Both the position numbers and the translations under genes were made by a program. From contig NZ_CP154630.1 of the NCBI RefSeq assembly GCF_039555535.1, forward strand, positions 3,237,001-3,301,000: DNA of 64,000 bases, read 5' to 3'. This DNA is from Stenotrophomonas maltophilia. Its GTDB lineage: Bacteria; Pseudomonadota; Gammaproteobacteria; Xanthomonadales; Xanthomonadaceae. Position 1 is the stretch's first letter; each line of letters opens with the position of its first letter. Of the stretch, positions 17,889 through 27,499 are shown in pieces. The notes below the pieces were generated by a model, which made no database searches, was not told where the DNA came from, and was given only the letters and a program-made list of their open reading frames with translations.

Positions 17889-19135
17889 AGCGCCGCGGCC
17901 TGCGCCTGACGCTGTGGCTGGCACTGTGCGTGCTGGCCATGGCCCTGCCGCTGGCCGCCTTCGCGCAGCCGGCGGCGGCCACGCCTGCTGCGCCCGGCAC
18001 CGGCGCCGAGTCCCCTGCGCCTCGCATCGGCGTGGTCACCATGCAACCGGGCACAGTGTTCTTCGAGCGATTCGGCCACGACGCCATCGTCGTGGTCGAT
18101 CCGCTCAGCGGCGAAGCGACCTCGTACAACTTCGGGTACTTCGATCCGTCCGAGGACGATTTCATCAGCCGCTTCGCGCGCGGCGACATGATGTATTACC
18201 TGGTGGCGCTGCCGCTGCAGCAGGACCTGTCGTACTACGACGAGACCGGCCGTGGCGCCAGCGTGCAGTGGCTGGACCTGCGCCCGGACCAGGCGCGCGC
18301 ACTGGCCGCCGACCTGGCCGAACGGGCCAAGCCGGAAAACGCGCGTTACCACTACGATTACTACACCGCCAACTGCGCCACGATGGTGCGCGACACCGTG
18401 GACAAGGCACTGGGTGGCGGCCTGCAGTCACAGCTGGCCGGTCGCTCGCGCGGCAACACCTACCGCAGCGAATCGGTGCGCCTGGCCTCGCCGGCGCCGT
18501 GGATGTGGCTGGGCTTCGACGTCGGCCTGGGGCCGTTCGCCGACCAGCCACTGTCGCGCTGGCAGGAAGCATTCGTGCCGATGCGCCTGGCCGATGCCCT
18601 GCGCCAGGCGCGCAACAGCGATGGCCGGCCGCTGGTGCAGTCCGAACAGGAACTGCTGCCGCACCGCATCGCCCCGGAGCCGAAGGAGTTCGCGCGCCGT
18701 TGGTGGCCGTGGCTCCTGTGCGGCCTGGTGATCGCCGCCGGCGTGCTGGCGCTGCGTCGCCGTCCGCGCCTGCTGGCCGGACTGGCGCTGCCGTTCTGGC
18801 TGCTGTGTGCCCTGTTCGGTGGCGTGCTGGTGTTCCTGTGGGGCTTCAGCATCCACTACGCCGCGTGGGCCAACCGCAACCTGCTGCTGCTTTCGCCGCT
18901 GGCCGTGCTGCTGCTGCCGGGTGCGATCGCCCTGCTGAGCCGGCGCGTGCCGGGGCGCATGTTCAGGCTGGTGCTGTGGCTGCTGGCAGTGCAGGCCGTG
19001 GCCGCTCTGGTGCTGCACTGGCTGAGCCTGCAGGCGCAGTACAACGTGCAGTGGATCGTGCTGCTGCTGCCGGTGCACGTCGCCCTGGCGTGGGTGCTGG
19101 CGCGTCGTCCTCACTTGTCCGAAACACGGCCCTGA
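17885..19135 (+). CDS. DUF4105 domain membrane protein
   Basis: A 416-residue protein. A signal/anchor segment (residues 8-28) is followed by a periplasmic DUF4105 domain (about 45-245), with FFERFGHDAIVVVDP and YHYDYYTANCATMVRDTVD, which include the conserved His and Cys of this papain-like superfamily. Five C-terminal membrane helices (about residues 275-410) follow. The start is a TTG at 17885 overlapping the corC stop; an ATG 18 codons later would cut the signal peptide. Function is unknown; a peptidase-like role at the envelope is inference. Confidence 0.8.
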   Translation: MKRRGLRLTLWLALCVLAMALPLAAFAQPAAATPAAPGTGAESPAPRIGVVTMQPGTVFFERFGHDAIVVVDPLSGEATSYNFGYFDPSEDDFISRFARGDMMYYLVALPLQQDLSYYDETGRGASVQWLDLRPDQARALAADLAERAKPENARYHYDYYTANCATMVRDTVDKALGGGLQSQLAGRSRGNTYRSESVRLASPAPWMWLGFDVGLGPFADQPLSRWQEAFVPMRLADALRQARNSDGRPLVQSEQELLPHRIAPEPKEFARRWWPWLLCGLVIAAGVLALRRRPRLLAGLALPFWLLCALFGGVLVFLWGFSIHYAAWANRNLLLLSPLAVLLLPGAIALLSRRVPGRMFRLVLWLLAVQAVAALVLHWLSLQAQYNVQWIVLLLPVHVALAWVLARRPHLSETRP

Positions 19136-19141
19136 CGCACG

Positions 19142-20164
19142 ATGGCGGGCATGTCATTGCCCGCCTCCGCTTCCGCCCCGGCTTCGGCCAACCCTACCTG
19201 CGTCATCAACTGCGTCCACTACGATGACGAGGGCAAGCGCCACGACATCAGCCTGGACGCCATCAGCGATGTCATTGCCAGCGGCAACGGCTTCGTCTGG
19301 GTCGGCCTGTACGACCCCAACGAAGACGTGCTGCTGAAACTGCAGGAAGAATTCTGCCTGCACGACCTGGCCATCGAGGATGCGCGCAATGCGCACCAGC
19401 GGCCCAAGGTCGAGACCTACGGCAATTCGCTGTTCGTGGTGGTGACCACCGCGCAGATGGTCGACGAGCGCATCCAGTATGGCGAAACCCACGCCTTCCT
19501 CGGCCCGCGCTTCCTGGTGACGGTGCGCCACGGTGCCTCGCTGTCCTACGCCCCGGTACGCGCGCGGGTGGAACGCGAGCCGCAGCTGCTGAAGATGGGC
19601 CCGTCGTACTGCCTGTACGCGGTGACCGACTTCGTGGTCGACAACTACCTGCCCATCGTGCACCGCTTCCGCGACACTCTGGACCTGCTGGAAAAGGACA
19701 TCTTCGCCGACACCTACAAGCGCAGCACCGTGGTGCGGCTGTATGAGCTCAAGCGCGAACTGAACAAGATGCGCATGGCGGTGGCACCGCTGCAGGATGT
19801 GCTGGCCCAGATCCGGCGCTACCAGGGTGACCTGATTCCCGACGAAGTGAAGCTGTACGTGCGCGACGTGCATGACCATGCGGTGCGCATCAGCGACGTG
19901 ATCGACACCCTGCGCGAGATGCTGGGCACTGCGCTGAGCGTGAACCTGTCGCTGGTGACACTGGCACAGGGCGAGACGGTGAAGCGGCTGGGTGCCTGGG
20001 CCGCGCTGCTGGCCGCGCCGACACTGATCACCAGCTGGTACGGCATGAACTTCAGCCACATGCCGGAGCTGAGTGAGCCGTGGTCGTACCCGTTGATGAT
20101 CGTTGGCGTGGGCGGTGTGTGCGTGGGCCTGTACCGGTTGTTCAAGCGCGCGAAGTGGTTGTGA
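19142..20164 (+). CDS. corA: Magnesium/cobalt transporter CorA
   Basis: A 340-residue inner-membrane channel. A large cytoplasmic domain (residues 1-275) with the long stalk helix is followed by two C-terminal membrane helices. The signature YGMNF (about residue 300) contains the GMN selectivity motif at the end of the first helix, and the protein ends in basic residues (FKRAKWL). It lies 6 bp after the DUF4105 gene, probably in one operon with corC, which would group divalent-cation functions. Confidence 0.95.
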   Translation: MAGMSLPASASAPASANPTCVINCVHYDDEGKRHDISLDAISDVIASGNGFVWVGLYDPNEDVLLKLQEEFCLHDLAIEDARNAHQRPKVETYGNSLFVVVTTAQMVDERIQYGETHAFLGPRFLVTVRHGASLSYAPVRARVEREPQLLKMGPSYCLYAVTDFVVDNYLPIVHRFRDTLDLLEKDIFADTYKRSTVVRLYELKRELNKMRMAVAPLQDVLAQIRRYQGDLIPDEVKLYVRDVHDHAVRISDVIDTLREMLGTALSVNLSLVTLAQGETVKRLGAWAALLAAPTLITSWYGMNFSHMPELSEPWSYPLMIVGVGGVCVGLYRLFKRAKWL

Positions 20165-20174
20165 CCCGCATTCT

Positions 20175-20235
20175 TTAGAGTCGAGCCATGCTCGACTGCT
20201 GTGCGCAATGCAGCCGAGCATGGGCTCGGCTCTAC
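20175..20235. repeat. SMAG dimer
   Basis: TAGAGTCGAGC/GCTCGACTGC and AGCCGAGC/GGCTCGGCTCTAC hairpins face each other across a short spacer between the convergent corA and aldehyde dehydrogenase genes. The two halves have diverged (GTCGAGC versus GCCGAGC). Confidence 0.85.
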
Positions 20236-20248
20236 ACAGGCGACCGCA

Positions 20249-21613
20249 TCAAGCGACGTAGACCGTCTTGATGTTCATGAACTCATGGATGCCGTGGTCG
20301 GCCAGTTCGCGACCGAAACCGGACTGCTTGCTGCCGCCGAACGGCAACCGCGCGTCGCTCTTGACGATGGCGTTGACGAATGCGGCGCCGCATTCCATGC
20401 GCTGAGCGAAACGTTCAACGCGCACCGGGTCGCGCGTCCACACGCTGCCGCCCAGGCCGAAACGGGTGTCGTTGGCCACGCGCAGTGCCTCGGCCTCATC
20501 CTTCACCCGGATCACCGCGGCAACCGGACCGAACAGTTCTTCATCGTAGGCCGGCATGCCCGGCCCCACTTGGTCGAGCACGGTGGCCGGATAGCCGGCA
20601 TGCGTACCGGCAATCGGCTCGCCACCGACCAGCACACGTGCGCCCTTGGCGACGCTGGCCTGCACCTGCTTGTGCAGTTCGTCACGTAGGTCGGCGCGCG
20701 CCATTGGCGCCAGCGTGGTGCCCCGCTCATCGGGATCGCCGTACTGGCGCTCACCCGCCGCTTCCACAAAGCGACGGGTGAATTCATCGGCCACCGCATC
20801 GACCACGATGAAGCGCTTGGCCGCAATGCAGGTCTGCCCGCTGTTATCGAAGCGTGACTTCACTGCCGCCGCCACGGTTTTGTCGAGGTCGGCATCGTCG
20901 AGCACCACGAAGGCGTCACTGCCACCCAGCTCCATCACCGACTTCTTCAACTGGCTGCCGGCGTTGGAGGCGATCGAGCGCCCTGCCCGTTCGCTGCCGG
21001 TCAGCGTCACCGCCTTCACCCGTGCGTCGCGCAGCACGTCGGCGGCCTGGTCGTTGTCGATGTGCAGCACATCGAAAACGCCGTCCGGCAGGCCACCATC
21101 ACGACACACCGCCAGGATCAGGTCGGCGCACTGCGGTACGTTGCTGGCGTGCTTGAGCAGGGCCACGTTGCCGGCCATGAACGCCGGGGCCAGGAAACGA
21201 AACACCTGCCAGATCGGAAAATTCCACGGCATCACCGCGAACACGCAGCCGATCGGCTCGTAGCGCACATAGCTGCGCTGGGCTTCGGTGTCGATCAGCT
21301 GCGGCTTGAGGTAGTCGGCAGCATGGTCGGCGTAGTACTCGCAGGCGGCGGCGCACTTGTCGACCTCGGCCAGCGCCTCGGCCTTGAGCTTGCCCATCTC
21401 GTGGGTCATCGCCTGCTGCAGGTCGTCGCGACGCGCGCGCAGCTGCGCCGGGATCCGGCGCAGGATGGCGCCGCGGTCCTGCAACGAGCGCTCGGCCCAG
21501 CCCGGAAATGCATCGGCAGCGGCCTGCAGGCGCTGCTCGATGTCGGCAGCGCCCATCAGTTCATGGCGGTAGGTCACCTGTCCGGTGGCCGGGTCGACGA
21601 TCTCGACGGTCAT
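20249..21613 (-). CDS. NAD(P)-dependent aldehyde dehydrogenase, succinate-semialdehyde type
   Basis: A 454-residue aldehyde dehydrogenase, close in length and motifs to Sad/YneI-type succinate-semialdehyde dehydrogenases. The catalytic Glu lies in VMELGGSDAFVV (about residue 230) and the nucleophilic Cys in FDNSGQTCIAAKRF (about residue 264). VMPWNFPIWQVFRF is the cofactor-binding segment. It lies 66 bp downstream of potI on the same strand. This suggests it performs the last step of putrescine breakdown, oxidising succinate semialdehyde made from GABA. The exact substrate is inferred from context. Confidence 0.85.
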   Translation of the reverse strand: MTVEIVDPATGQVTYRHELMGAADIEQRLQAAADAFPGWAERSLQDRGAILRRIPAQLRARRDDLQQAMTHEMGKLKAEALAEVDKCAAACEYYADHAADYLKPQLIDTEAQRSYVRYEPIGCVFAVMPWNFPIWQVFRFLAPAFMAGNVALLKHASNVPQCADLILAVCRDGGLPDGVFDVLHIDNDQAADVLRDARVKAVTLTGSERAGRSIASNAGSQLKKSVMELGGSDAFVVLDDADLDKTVAAAVKSRFDNSGQTCIAAKRFIVVDAVADEFTRRFVEAAGERQYGDPDERGTTLAPMARADLRDELHKQVQASVAKGARVLVGGEPIAGTHAGYPATVLDQVGPGMPAYDEELFGPVAAVIRVKDEAEALRVANDTRFGLGGSVWTRDPVRVERFAQRMECGAAFVNAIVKSDARLPFGGSKQSGFGRELADHGIHEFMNIKTVYVA

Positions 21614-21679
21614 GGGGGATCTCCTTCTGGAAGACCCCCATTGTGCGCCGCCGGCCGTGAGCCGGATGTGGCTGCGGCG

Positions 21680-22522
21680 TCAGCCGTTGTCCTGCCGCGC
21701 CAGCTGCAGGTCGCGCTGGCGCCGCTTCTCCGCACGCGCATTGATGTACCAGCCGATCACCGCGGCGACCGACACCGCCGACACCAGCAGCGTGGCCAAC
21801 GCATTGATCTTCGGGCTGATGCCCATGCGCACCGACGCGAACACCTTCATCGGCAGCGTGGTCGAGCCCGGCGTGGCGACGAAGCTCGCCACCACCACGT
21901 CATCCAGCGACAGGGTGAAGGCCAGCAGCCAGCCCGCCACCAGCGCCGGCGCGATGATCGGCAGGGTGATGCGGCCGAACACGGTCAGCCGGCTCGCGCC
22001 CAGGTCCATCGCCGCTTCTTCCAGCGACAGGTCCATTTCCTGCAGGCGCGAGGACACCACCACCGTGACGAAGCACAGCGTGAAGGTGACGTGGGCGATC
22101 CAGATGGTGGTCAGGCCGCGTGCCGGGAAGCCGGGAATCGCGCCCATCGAGGCCAGCAGCGCCATCAGCGAGAAGCCCAGGATCACGTCCGGCATCACCA
22201 GCGGTGCGGTGACCAGCGCGCCGAACAGCGGCTTGCCGCGGAAGCGCTTGAAGCGGGTCATCACCATCGCCGCCAGCGTGCCCAGCACGGTGGCGGTGCA
22301 GGCGGTCCAGAACGCCACCACCAGGCTGGTCCACATCGCATCCATCAACGCGCGGTCGGCGAACAGGTCGCTGTAGGCACGGGTGGAGAAGCCGGCCCAG
22401 ACCATCGCCAGCCGCGAGCTGTTGAACGAATAGAACATCAACAGCAGGATCGGAAGGTACAGGAAGGCGAAGCCGAGCAGCAGCACGCCCAGCCCCAGGC
22501 CCTTGGCAGTGCGCGGGCTCAT
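21680..22522 (-). CDS. potI: Putrescine ABC transporter permease PotI
   Basis: A 280-residue inner-membrane permease with six helices. The EAA-type coupling loop reads EEAAMDLGASRLTVFGRITL (about residues 170-190). The start at 22522 overlaps potH by 4 bp; in-frame codons upstream belong to potH sequence. It forms the channel with PotH, energised by PotG and fed by PotF, for high-affinity putrescine uptake. C-terminal residues are basic. Confidence 0.93.
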   Translation of the reverse strand: MSPRTAKGLGLGVLLLGFAFLYLPILLLMFYSFNSSRLAMVWAGFSTRAYSDLFADRALMDAMWTSLVVAFWTACTATVLGTLAAMVMTRFKRFRGKPLFGALVTAPLVMPDVILGFSLMALLASMGAIPGFPARGLTTIWIAHVTFTLCFVTVVVSSRLQEMDLSLEEAAMDLGASRLTVFGRITLPIIAPALVAGWLLAFTLSLDDVVVASFVATPGSTTLPMKVFASVRMGISPKINALATLLVSAVSVAAVIGWYINARAEKRRQRDLQLARQDNG

Positions 22523-23451
22523 GCCTGCTTCCCTTCCAGCAGGCGCTGCTGGGAACGGTTGAACAACAGGATCGGCACCAGCAGCAACAGGATCATCGCC
22601 ACCGCCATCGCCGAGGCGCCCGGCCAGTTGCGGTTGTTGAAGAACTCGTTCCACAGTTGGCGGCCCACCATCAGCGTCTCCGAGCCACCCAGCATTTCCG
22701 GGATCACGAATTCACCGATCGCCGGAATCATCACCAGCATGCAACCGGCGATGATGCCCGCCTTCGACAACGGCAGGGTGATGCGCAGGAAGGCCTGCCA
22801 CGGCTTGGCGCCAAGGTCGTAGGCCGCTTCCAGCAGGCGGTGGTCATGCTTGACCAGGTTGGCGTACAGCGGCAGCACCATGAACGGCAGGTAGCAATAG
22901 ACGATGCCGATGTAGGCGGCGGTCGGCGTATCGATCAGCTGCAGCTTGGGCAGGCCCAGGCTGGTCATCAGCGACTGCAGGCCAGTGAACTGCAGGAACT
23001 GGTCGAGCAGGCCGTTGCGGTCCAGGATCGCCTTCCACGCATACACGCGGATCAGGAACGAGGTCCACGACGGCAGCACCACCAGCATCATCGCCACGTT
23101 GCGTGCTGCCGGTGAAAGGCGGGCGATGGCATAGGCCATCGGGTAGCCGATCAGCAGGGTCAGGAAGGTGGAGATCGCCGCGATCTTGATCGAGCTGAGG
23201 AACGCCTGCGCATAGATCGAATCACGGAACAGCGCCAGGTAGTTTTCAAGGTTCAGCTTCAGCGAGAAGCCGCCGTCCACGTACTGCAGCAGCCAGGTAT
23301 ACGGCGGCGAGCCGACCCGGCTGAGCGAGAAGCTGATCATCAGCACGATCAGGAACGGCACTGCAAAGAACAGCAGCAGCCACAGGTACGGAATGCCGAT
23401 CACCGTGGCACGCAGCCCCGGCAGCCAGCGCTTCAGGCCGGCCGTGCTCAT
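22519..23451 (-). CDS. potH: Putrescine ABC transporter permease PotH
   Basis: A 310-residue permease with six membrane helices, beginning YLWLLLFFAVPFLIVLMISF. The coupling loop LLEAAYDLGAKPWQAFLRIT (about residue 225) contacts the ATPase. The start overlaps potG and the stop overlaps potI, each by 4 bp (ATGA), so potGHI is tightly coupled. Confidence 0.94.
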   Translation of the reverse strand: MSTAGLKRWLPGLRATVIGIPYLWLLLFFAVPFLIVLMISFSLSRVGSPPYTWLLQYVDGGFSLKLNLENYLALFRDSIYAQAFLSSIKIAAISTFLTLLIGYPMAYAIARLSPAARNVAMMLVVLPSWTSFLIRVYAWKAILDRNGLLDQFLQFTGLQSLMTSLGLPKLQLIDTPTAAYIGIVYCYLPFMVLPLYANLVKHDHRLLEAAYDLGAKPWQAFLRITLPLSKAGIIAGCMLVMIPAIGEFVIPEMLGGSETLMVGRQLWNEFFNNRNWPGASAMAVAMILLLLVPILLFNRSQQRLLEGKQA

Positions 23452-24584
23452 GAGGTCAGCACCACGCCGTCATTGTCGCGCCAGTGCACCCACACGCTGT
23501 CGCCCCAGGTCAGGCCATCGCTGGCCCAGCGCTGCGAGTTGGCGAAGTTGGCCAGCACCTTGGCACCGCTGGGCAGGCGCACGTGGTAGACCGAGTGGCT
23601 GCCGAAATAGGCGATGTCCTCGATCACCCCCTGGGCCTTGTTGGTGTGCCCTTCCGGCTCGTCCTTGCCGATCATCACCTTCTCCGGGCGCAGCGCGAAC
23701 GCGACCGGCTGCCCTTCATAGCCCGTGATGCCATGGGCGATGTAGATCGGCGCCGGGAACAGCGGCGAGCGCACGGTGACGTACTCGGGCAGGTCCTCGT
23801 CGATCACCCCGTCGAACAGGTTGACCGAACCGATGAACTCGGCGACGAAGCGGTTGGCCGGCTGCTCGTAGACCTCGTCGGGCTTGCCGACCTGCTGGAT
23901 CCAGCCGGCATCCATCACCGCGATGCGGGTGGCCATGGTCATCGCTTCTTCCTGGTCGTGGGTGACCATCACGCAGGTCACGCCCGACGATTCGATGATG
24001 CTGACCAGTTCCAGCTGCATCTGCGAGCGCAGCTTCTTGTCCAGTGCGCCCATCGGCTCGTCCAGCAACAGCAGCTTCGGCCCCTTGGCCAGCGACCGCG
24101 CCAGCGCCACGCGCTGCTGCTGGCCACCGGACAGCTGGTGCGGCTTGCGCTTGCCCAGGTGGCCCATCTGCACCAGGTCGAGCATCTCGCCGACGCGCTT
24201 GCTGATCGCATCCTTGCCCAGGCCGTCCTGCTTCAGGCCGAAGGCGATGTTCTGCTCGACCGTCATGTGCGGGAACAGGGCATAGGACTGGAACATCATG
24301 TTGACCGGCCGCTGGTACGGCGGCAGCGCGTCCAGGCGCTGGCCATCGAGGGTGATGCTGCCCTTGGTGGGCGTCTCGAAGCCGCCGAGGCAGCGCAGCA
24401 GGGTCGATTTGCCGCTGCCGGAGCCACCGAGCAGGGCAAAGATCTCGCCCTTGCGCACGTCCAGATTGACGTCGTCGACGGCGACGAAACCGTCGAATTC
24501 CTTGCGCAAATCACGAATGGAGAGATAGCCGGGCGCACCGGTCGTGTCGACGACGGCGGCTACCGGCTGGGCTTCAACGGGCAT
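23448..24584 (-). CDS. potG: Putrescine ABC transporter ATP-binding protein PotG
   Basis: A 378-residue ATPase. Walker A is GGSGSGKST, the signature is [16 protein letters not shown], Walker B is LLLLDEPMGALD, and the switch His is in THDQEEAMTMA. A TOBE-type regulatory domain (about residues 290-375) follows. It heads potGHI-aldehyde dehydrogenase on the minus strand. Unlike the usual potFGHI operon, its binding-protein gene potF is 1.7 kb away, separated by a monooxygenase gene on the other strand. Confidence 0.94.
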   Translation of the reverse strand: MPVEAQPVAAVVDTTGAPGYLSIRDLRKEFDGFVAVDDVNLDVRKGEIFALLGGSGSGKSTLLRCLGGFETPTKGSITLDGQRLDALPPYQRPVNMMFQSYALFPHMTVEQNIAFGLKQDGLGKDAISKRVGEMLDLVQMGHLGKRKPHQLSGGQQQRVALARSLAKGPKLLLLDEPMGALDKKLRSQMQLELVSIIESSGVTCVMVTHDQEEAMTMATRIAVMDAGWIQQVGKPDEVYEQPANRFVAEFIGSVNLFDGVIDEDLPEYVTVRSPLFPAPIYIAHGITGYEGQPVAFALRPEKVMIGKDEPEGHTNKAQGVIEDIAYFGSHSVYHVRLPSGAKVLANFANSQRWASDGLTWGDSVWVHWRDNDGVVLTS

Positions 24585-24875
24585 GGGGGCTCCGGGAGCG
24601 GGCGGTGGACAGCGGCGGCCATTCTAACGGCCGGGGGCCGAAGGGGATATGACGGCAGCAGGTGGAACCGGCCGGTGGGCGGCCTCGGGGCCCCGAGGGG
24701 TGTCGGTTTTCCCCCGCCATGGTGGCCTGTGCGCCGGAAGGCCCGGGCTCTCCTCGACGCCCGGGTGGCCGTCCCGGCCAGACACCACGGCCGGCAGCCC
24801 GATCTGCAACATTTTTCAGAACGGGATCCATTGAAAGCCCGGGACATTCCCCGCGCAATGCCCCGGATCTAGGCC

Positions 24876-26258
24876 TTGCATGGACCGACCCTGGTGATTT
24901 CCCCGGACAGCCCTTCCCCTTTCCCGCCCCGCCTGCCGGGTTGCCTGCCTGCACGGTTGCCGCTGGCCATCATCGGCGCCGGCCAGGCCGGGTTGTCCCT
25001 CAGCGCACTCCTGCAGGAGGCCGGCGTCGAGCATCGCGTGCTGGAGGCCGAAACCGTGGGCGCCAGCTGGCAGCGGCGCTGGGATTCGTTCCAGACCAAC
25101 ACCGCCAACGCGACCATGGCCCTGCACGGTCATGCCTATTCGGGCGATGACCCGGAAGGCTTCATGGGCGCCCCGGAGGTGATCCGCCGGCTCCGCGACT
25201 ATGCCGACGAGCGCGTGTTGCCGATCAGCGAAGGGTGCGCGGTACATCGGGTCGCGCCCGAGTGCGGCGGCTATGCCATCGACAGCAGCCAGGGGCTGAT
25301 CCATGCCCGCGCGGTGGTGGTCGCGACCGGTGAGTACCGCCGTGCGCGGATGCCCCGGGTCCCCTTCGCGCCCGGGCCCGGCCTTGCCGTGCTGCACTCG
25401 GGCGACTACCGCAGCGCCCGCCAGCTGCCCGATGGCGCCGTGCTGGTCATCGGCGGTGGGCAGTCCGGCGCGCAGATCGCCCAGGACCTGCGCGACAGCG
25501 GTCGCAGCGTGTACTGGTCACTGGCCCAGCGTCATTCGCATACCCGCAGGCTGCGCGGCAAGGACTCGATGACCTGGTGGGACATGGCCGGGCGCATCCA
25601 CCAGCATGTGAGTGAAGCGGCGGGCGTGCTGGCCGGCGAACCGGATGCGCTGCGCAAGGCGCGTACCGCGGAGTTCCCGCTCATTTCCGGCAAGGGAAGC
25701 GGCGGCCTGGGCAGCTCGATCAGCCTGCTGGCGATGCACCGCGCGGGCATCAGGCTGCTGGGCCGGTTGCAGGGCTTCGATGGAAACATCGCCCGCTTCG
25801 CCGATGTCCGCCCGCAGCTGCGCACCGCGATCGAGGCGACGCGGGCCGAATACGCCTATCTCGATTCGCTGGCCAGCACGTACTACGCCACGCGTCCCGA
25901 GCCACGCACCGACGATGCCCGCTACATTCCGGAGGAGGTCTATCTGCACTGGGAACCGGACGCATCCCCGCGCGAACTGGACCTGCAGGCCGCAGGCATC
26001 CGCTCGGTGGTGCTGGCCACCGGCTTCGTCGCCGAATGGCCCTGGCTCGACGTACCGGGCGCGCTGGATGCACATGGCTACCCGCTGGGCGAGTTCGGTG
26101 TTTCACCGCAACCGGGGCTGTTCTTCATCGGCATGCACAACCTGCAGCGGATGAGTTCGTCGTTCCTGTGCAACGGCGGTCGCGATGCATGCGACCTGCT
26201 GCCTGCCATCCTGCAGCACCTTGGCCGGAGCGACAGGGTCGACTCCGACGCAGGGTAA
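24876..26258 (+). CDS. FAD-dependent NAD(P)H monooxygenase-like oxidoreductase
   Basis: A flavoprotein of up to 460 residues resembling flavin-containing monooxygenases and TrkA-like flavoproteins. The FAD Rossmann motif is AIIGAGQAGLSLSALLQEAG (about residue 31) and the second, NADPH-binding motif is LVIGGGQSGAQIAQDL (about residue 190). ATGEYRR and LATGFVAEWPWL are typical ATG motifs. No ATG fits the start; a TTG at 24876 or GTG at 24894 is possible, and even a codon near the FAD motif cannot be excluded. It lies opposite to and between potG and potF. N-oxidation of a polyamine is a tempting but untested idea. Confidence 0.8.
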   Translation: MHGPTLVISPDSPSPFPPRLPGCLPARLPLAIIGAGQAGLSLSALLQEAGVEHRVLEAETVGASWQRRWDSFQTNTANATMALHGHAYSGDDPEGFMGAPEVIRRLRDYADERVLPISEGCAVHRVAPECGGYAIDSSQGLIHARAVVVATGEYRRARMPRVPFAPGPGLAVLHSGDYRSARQLPDGAVLVIGGGQSGAQIAQDLRDSGRSVYWSLAQRHSHTRRLRGKDSMTWWDMAGRIHQHVSEAAGVLAGEPDALRKARTAEFPLISGKGSGGLGSSISLLAMHRAGIRLLGRLQGFDGNIARFADVRPQLRTAIEATRAEYAYLDSLASTYYATRPEPRTDDARYIPEEVYLHWEPDASPRELDLQAAGIRSVVLATGFVAEWPWLDVPGALDAHGYPLGEFGVSPQPGLFFIGMHNLQRMSSSFLCNGGRDACDLLPAILQHLGRSDRVDSDAG

Positions 26259-26261
26259 GGC

Positions 26262-26288
26262 AGCCGCCGGGCATGGCCCGGCGGCTAC
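26262..26288. repeat. Short GTAG-type palindrome
   Basis: AGCCGCCGGGC ATG GCCCGGCGGCT followed by AC: a near-perfect 11-bp stem in the 39-bp gap between the convergent monooxygenase and potF genes. It may help to end both transcripts. Confidence 0.65.
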
Positions 26289-26297
26289 CCGCGCCGC

Positions 26298-27407
26298 TTA
26301 CCGGCCGGTCTTCACCTCGGTCCACAGCCGGGTGTAGAGCTTGTCGGTCTCCGGCGTGTTGATCGAGTACGTGAACATCTTCTCGGCCACATCGGCCGGC
26401 GGGTAGATGGTCGGGTCGGTACGGATCGCCTCGTCCACCAGCGGGGTCGCGGTCGGCACCGGGTTGGCGTAATGGATGAAGTTGGTGTTGGCCGCGGCAA
26501 CCTTCGGCTGCAGCAGGTAGTTGATGAACGCGTACGCGGCTTCCGGATGCTTGGCGTCCTTCGGGATCGCCAGCATGTCGAACCACTGCGGGGCGCCTTC
26601 CTTCGGGATCGAATAGGCCACATGCACGCCATTGCTGGCTTCCTCGGCGCGGTCGCGGGCCTGGATGATGTCACCCGACCAGCCGACCACCAGACAGGTG
26701 CCACCGTTGGCCAGCGAACCCACGTACTGCGAGGAGTGGAAGTTCTGCACGTACGGGCGGATCGACTTCAGCAGGTCGGCCGCCTTCTGCAGCTCGGCCG
26801 GGTCGCCGCTGTGCGGGTCCAGGCCCAGGTAGTGCAGCGCGATCGGGATCATGTCCGCCGGCGTGTCCAGGATGGTCACGCCGCAGTCCTTCATCTTGCT
26901 GATGTTCTCCGGCTTGAACACCAGGTCCCAGCTGTTGGCGATGTCTGTACTGCCACCGAAACGCTGCTTCAGCATCTCCACGTTGTAGCCGATGCCGGTG
27001 GTACCGATCATGTACGGCACGCCGTACTGGTTGCCCGGGTCCTGGGTGGCGATGCGCTTCATCACCGCCGGATCGAGGTTGGCCAGGTTCGGGATCCTGC
27101 TCTTGTCCAGCGGCAGGAACACGCCGGCCTGGATCTGGCGCCCGAAGAAGTTCAGGGTCGGCACCACCACGTCGTAGCCGCTGTTGCCGGCCAGCAGCTT
27201 GGTCTCGACCATCTCGTCGCTGTCGAACACATCGTAGGTCACCTTGATGCCGCTCTCCTTCTCGAAGATCGGGATGGTGTCCTCGGCGATGTAATCGCTG
27301 TAGTTGTAGACGTTCAGGACCTGGCTGTCCTGCGCGCCGCCGTTGCCACCGCCACAGGCGGCAAGCATGGCGGAGGCCAGGCCGAGCGTGAGGATACGCA
27401 GCTTCAT
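26298..27407 (-). CDS. potF: Putrescine-binding lipoprotein PotF
   Basis: A 369-residue periplasmic solute-binding protein. The start at 27407 gives a signal peptide ending in MLAACGGG; the Cys suggests a lipidated form. The mature part begins VLNVYNYSDYIAEDTIPIFE, characteristic of the PotD/PotF family, with binding-cleft Trp/Asp residues in VVGWSGDIIQA. It delivers putrescine to PotGHI. It lies downstream of puuD-puuA on the same strand (92 bp gap), so uptake and glutamylation genes are probably co-transcribed. Confidence 0.94.
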   Translation of the reverse strand: MKLRILTLGLASAMLAACGGGNGGAQDSQVLNVYNYSDYIAEDTIPIFEKESGIKVTYDVFDSDEMVETKLLAGNSGYDVVVPTLNFFGRQIQAGVFLPLDKSRIPNLANLDPAVMKRIATQDPGNQYGVPYMIGTTGIGYNVEMLKQRFGGSTDIANSWDLVFKPENISKMKDCGVTILDTPADMIPIALHYLGLDPHSGDPAELQKAADLLKSIRPYVQNFHSSQYVGSLANGGTCLVVGWSGDIIQARDRAEEASNGVHVAYSIPKEGAPQWFDMLAIPKDAKHPEAAYAFINYLLQPKVAAANTNFIHYANPVPTATPLVDEAIRTDPTIYPPADVAEKMFTYSINTPETDKLYTRLWTEVKTGR

Positions 27408-27499
27408 CGGGTGCTCCAGAATGCGGGAAGGGGGGGCCGGCGGGGCCGGCGACGGGTGCCAGCCTACCCCCCGGCGGCGGATTTTTCTATTCCAGATGC

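Noticed and set aside
21062..22822. A 586-codon plus-strand frame
   Set aside because: It spans the antisense of the aldehyde dehydrogenase, potI and part of potH; those genes have clear family motifs.
24585..24875. Spacer between potG and the monooxygenase considered for a riboswitch
   Set aside because: I could find no conserved riboswitch core; it probably only holds the two divergent promoters.
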